From positions 1-38,188 of IMG/VR virus record IMGVR_UViG_3300012931_000044: DNA of 38,188 bases; one strand, 5' to 3'. A program made the position numbers and the translations under genes. Source of the stretch: a virus. Under the pieces are notes generated by a model that saw only the letters and a program-made list of their open reading frames with translations, had not been told where the DNA came from and searched no databases. Positions 37,842 to 38,188 of the stretch are shown here, piece after piece; the first letter of the stretch is position 1; the number at the start of each line of letters is the position of its first letter.

Positions 37842-37870
37842 GTTATACGCCTAGTTTTATTTTTGCGCAA
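37842..37870 (-). promoter_or_regulatory. Promoter of the minus-strand replication operon
   Basis: On the minus strand TTGCGC (37870-37865) and TATAAC (37847-37842) are 17 bp apart, with the -10 matching at five of six positions. The predicted start is near 37835, inside the palindrome that precedes the HTH gene. Confidence 0.5.
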
Positions 37871-37886
37871 CAGGGTAAGAAATATA

Positions 37887-37916
37887 TTGACAAGATATTT
37901 TAACCTATGGCAAGAT
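37887..37916 (+). promoter_or_regulatory. Possible divergent promoter for the end-crossing gene
   Basis: A perfect TTGACA (37887-37892) is followed after 18 bp by CAAGAT (37911-37916), a poor -10. The direct repeat CAAGAT at 37891-37896 and 37911-37916, 20 bp apart, could be a pair of regulator sites on one DNA face. Confidence 0.3.
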
Positions 37917-37961
37917 GCGGCTGTCGGTTCGGTAATTGATGTTTAACTTTTGAGGTGTAAC

Positions 37962-38188
37962 GTGATTGAATTTAACGAAACAGATAACCACTGGACTAAT
38001 GGCGCATCATTTGAGAATGCTGTTGTTGGCGATACGTTCTCATGGGTGTCTTATGGTCAATGGGAGCGCGGCCCATCATCGGCATATGATATGAAAATCA
38101 TTCGTGCCGGTAAGCGCGATATTATTTGTGTTCCGGTAAATTCATCCAATGGCTCTGCGGAAACTAAATTTTCACGCAAAGATAGAGC
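37962..38188 (+). CDS. Hypothetical protein, 5' part (continues at base 1)
   Basis: Starts at a GTG preceded by a GAGGTG ribosome site and stays open to the window edge. Joining the last base to base 1 keeps the frame open to a TAA at 161-163, giving 129 residues in total. The N-terminal half contains a WVSYGQWERGP stretch and a KFSRKD motif close to the junction. I do not recognise the family. It is divergent from the replication operon, and a TTGACA element lies about 70 bp upstream. The gene is the main evidence that the window is a circular molecule. Confidence 0.75.
   Translation, partial: MIEFNETDNHWTNGASFENAVVGDTFSWVSYGQWERGPSSAYDMKIIRAGKRDIICVPVNSSNGSAETKFSRKDR

Noticed and set aside
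1-38188. Integrase, attachment site, CRISPR array, transposase, rRNA
   Set aside because: No sequence with such patterns was seen. The HTH proteins present are too small to claim a lysogeny repressor.

Overview
This window looks like one complete, circularly permuted genome (38,188 bp) of a tailed dsDNA phage with a long non-contractile (siphovirus-type) tail. A plus-strand gene that starts at 37962 runs off the right end and continues in frame from base 1 to a stop at 163, so the cut is arbitrary. Protein families (P22-like coat protein, DUF4055-type portal, NinG, DUF551, lambda gpG/gpGT-type tail chaperones, lambda gpL/gpK/gpJ-like tip proteins) point to a proteobacterial host, probably beta or gamma. 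No integrase, excisionase, large repressor, rRNA or CRISPR array is visible, so a lytic lifestyle is the simplest reading.

Layout. (1) 37962-163 and 729-5491, plus strand: an early region with a Rad52-type annealing protein, a SpoVG-like protein with an SSB-like acidic tip, a small winged-helix protein, a pentapeptide-repeat protein and many tiny genes, often joined by ATGA overlaps and several with one membrane helix. The 560-bp stretch before it (164-728) has no convincing gene but holds strong inverted repeats, a U8 terminator-like site and a promoter-like sequence. (2) 5481-27959, minus strand, read right to left: small and large terminase, portal, minor head protein, scaffold, coat, head decoration candidates, neck proteins, tail terminator, tail tube, tail chaperones with a -1 frameshift, tape measure, tip proteins, two fibres, and a lysis region without a recognisable endolysin. 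Two plus-strand insertions interrupt it: one secreted-protein gene (8501-8890) and a three-gene cassette (23089-23773). (3) 27984-28331: a stand-alone minus-strand RNA unit with a promoter, a tRNA-Thr-like cloverleaf with encoded CCA and a terminator. (4) 28321-37820, minus strand: replication and accessory genes, read from a promoter near 37842-37870: HTH protein, O-like initiator, primase zinc-finger protein, helicase, a run of small genes, then a remarkable radical-SAM-like + GNAT-like + DNA methyltransferase locus, and NinG.

The most unusual content is the composite modification locus (29704-31937), which looks like a candidate DNA-base hypermodification enzyme whose methyltransferase half is out of frame by one base, the divergent tRNA-like transcription unit before the terminase, and the structured RNA-like leader at 491-688. 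All functions are inferred from reading sequence; no database search was run.
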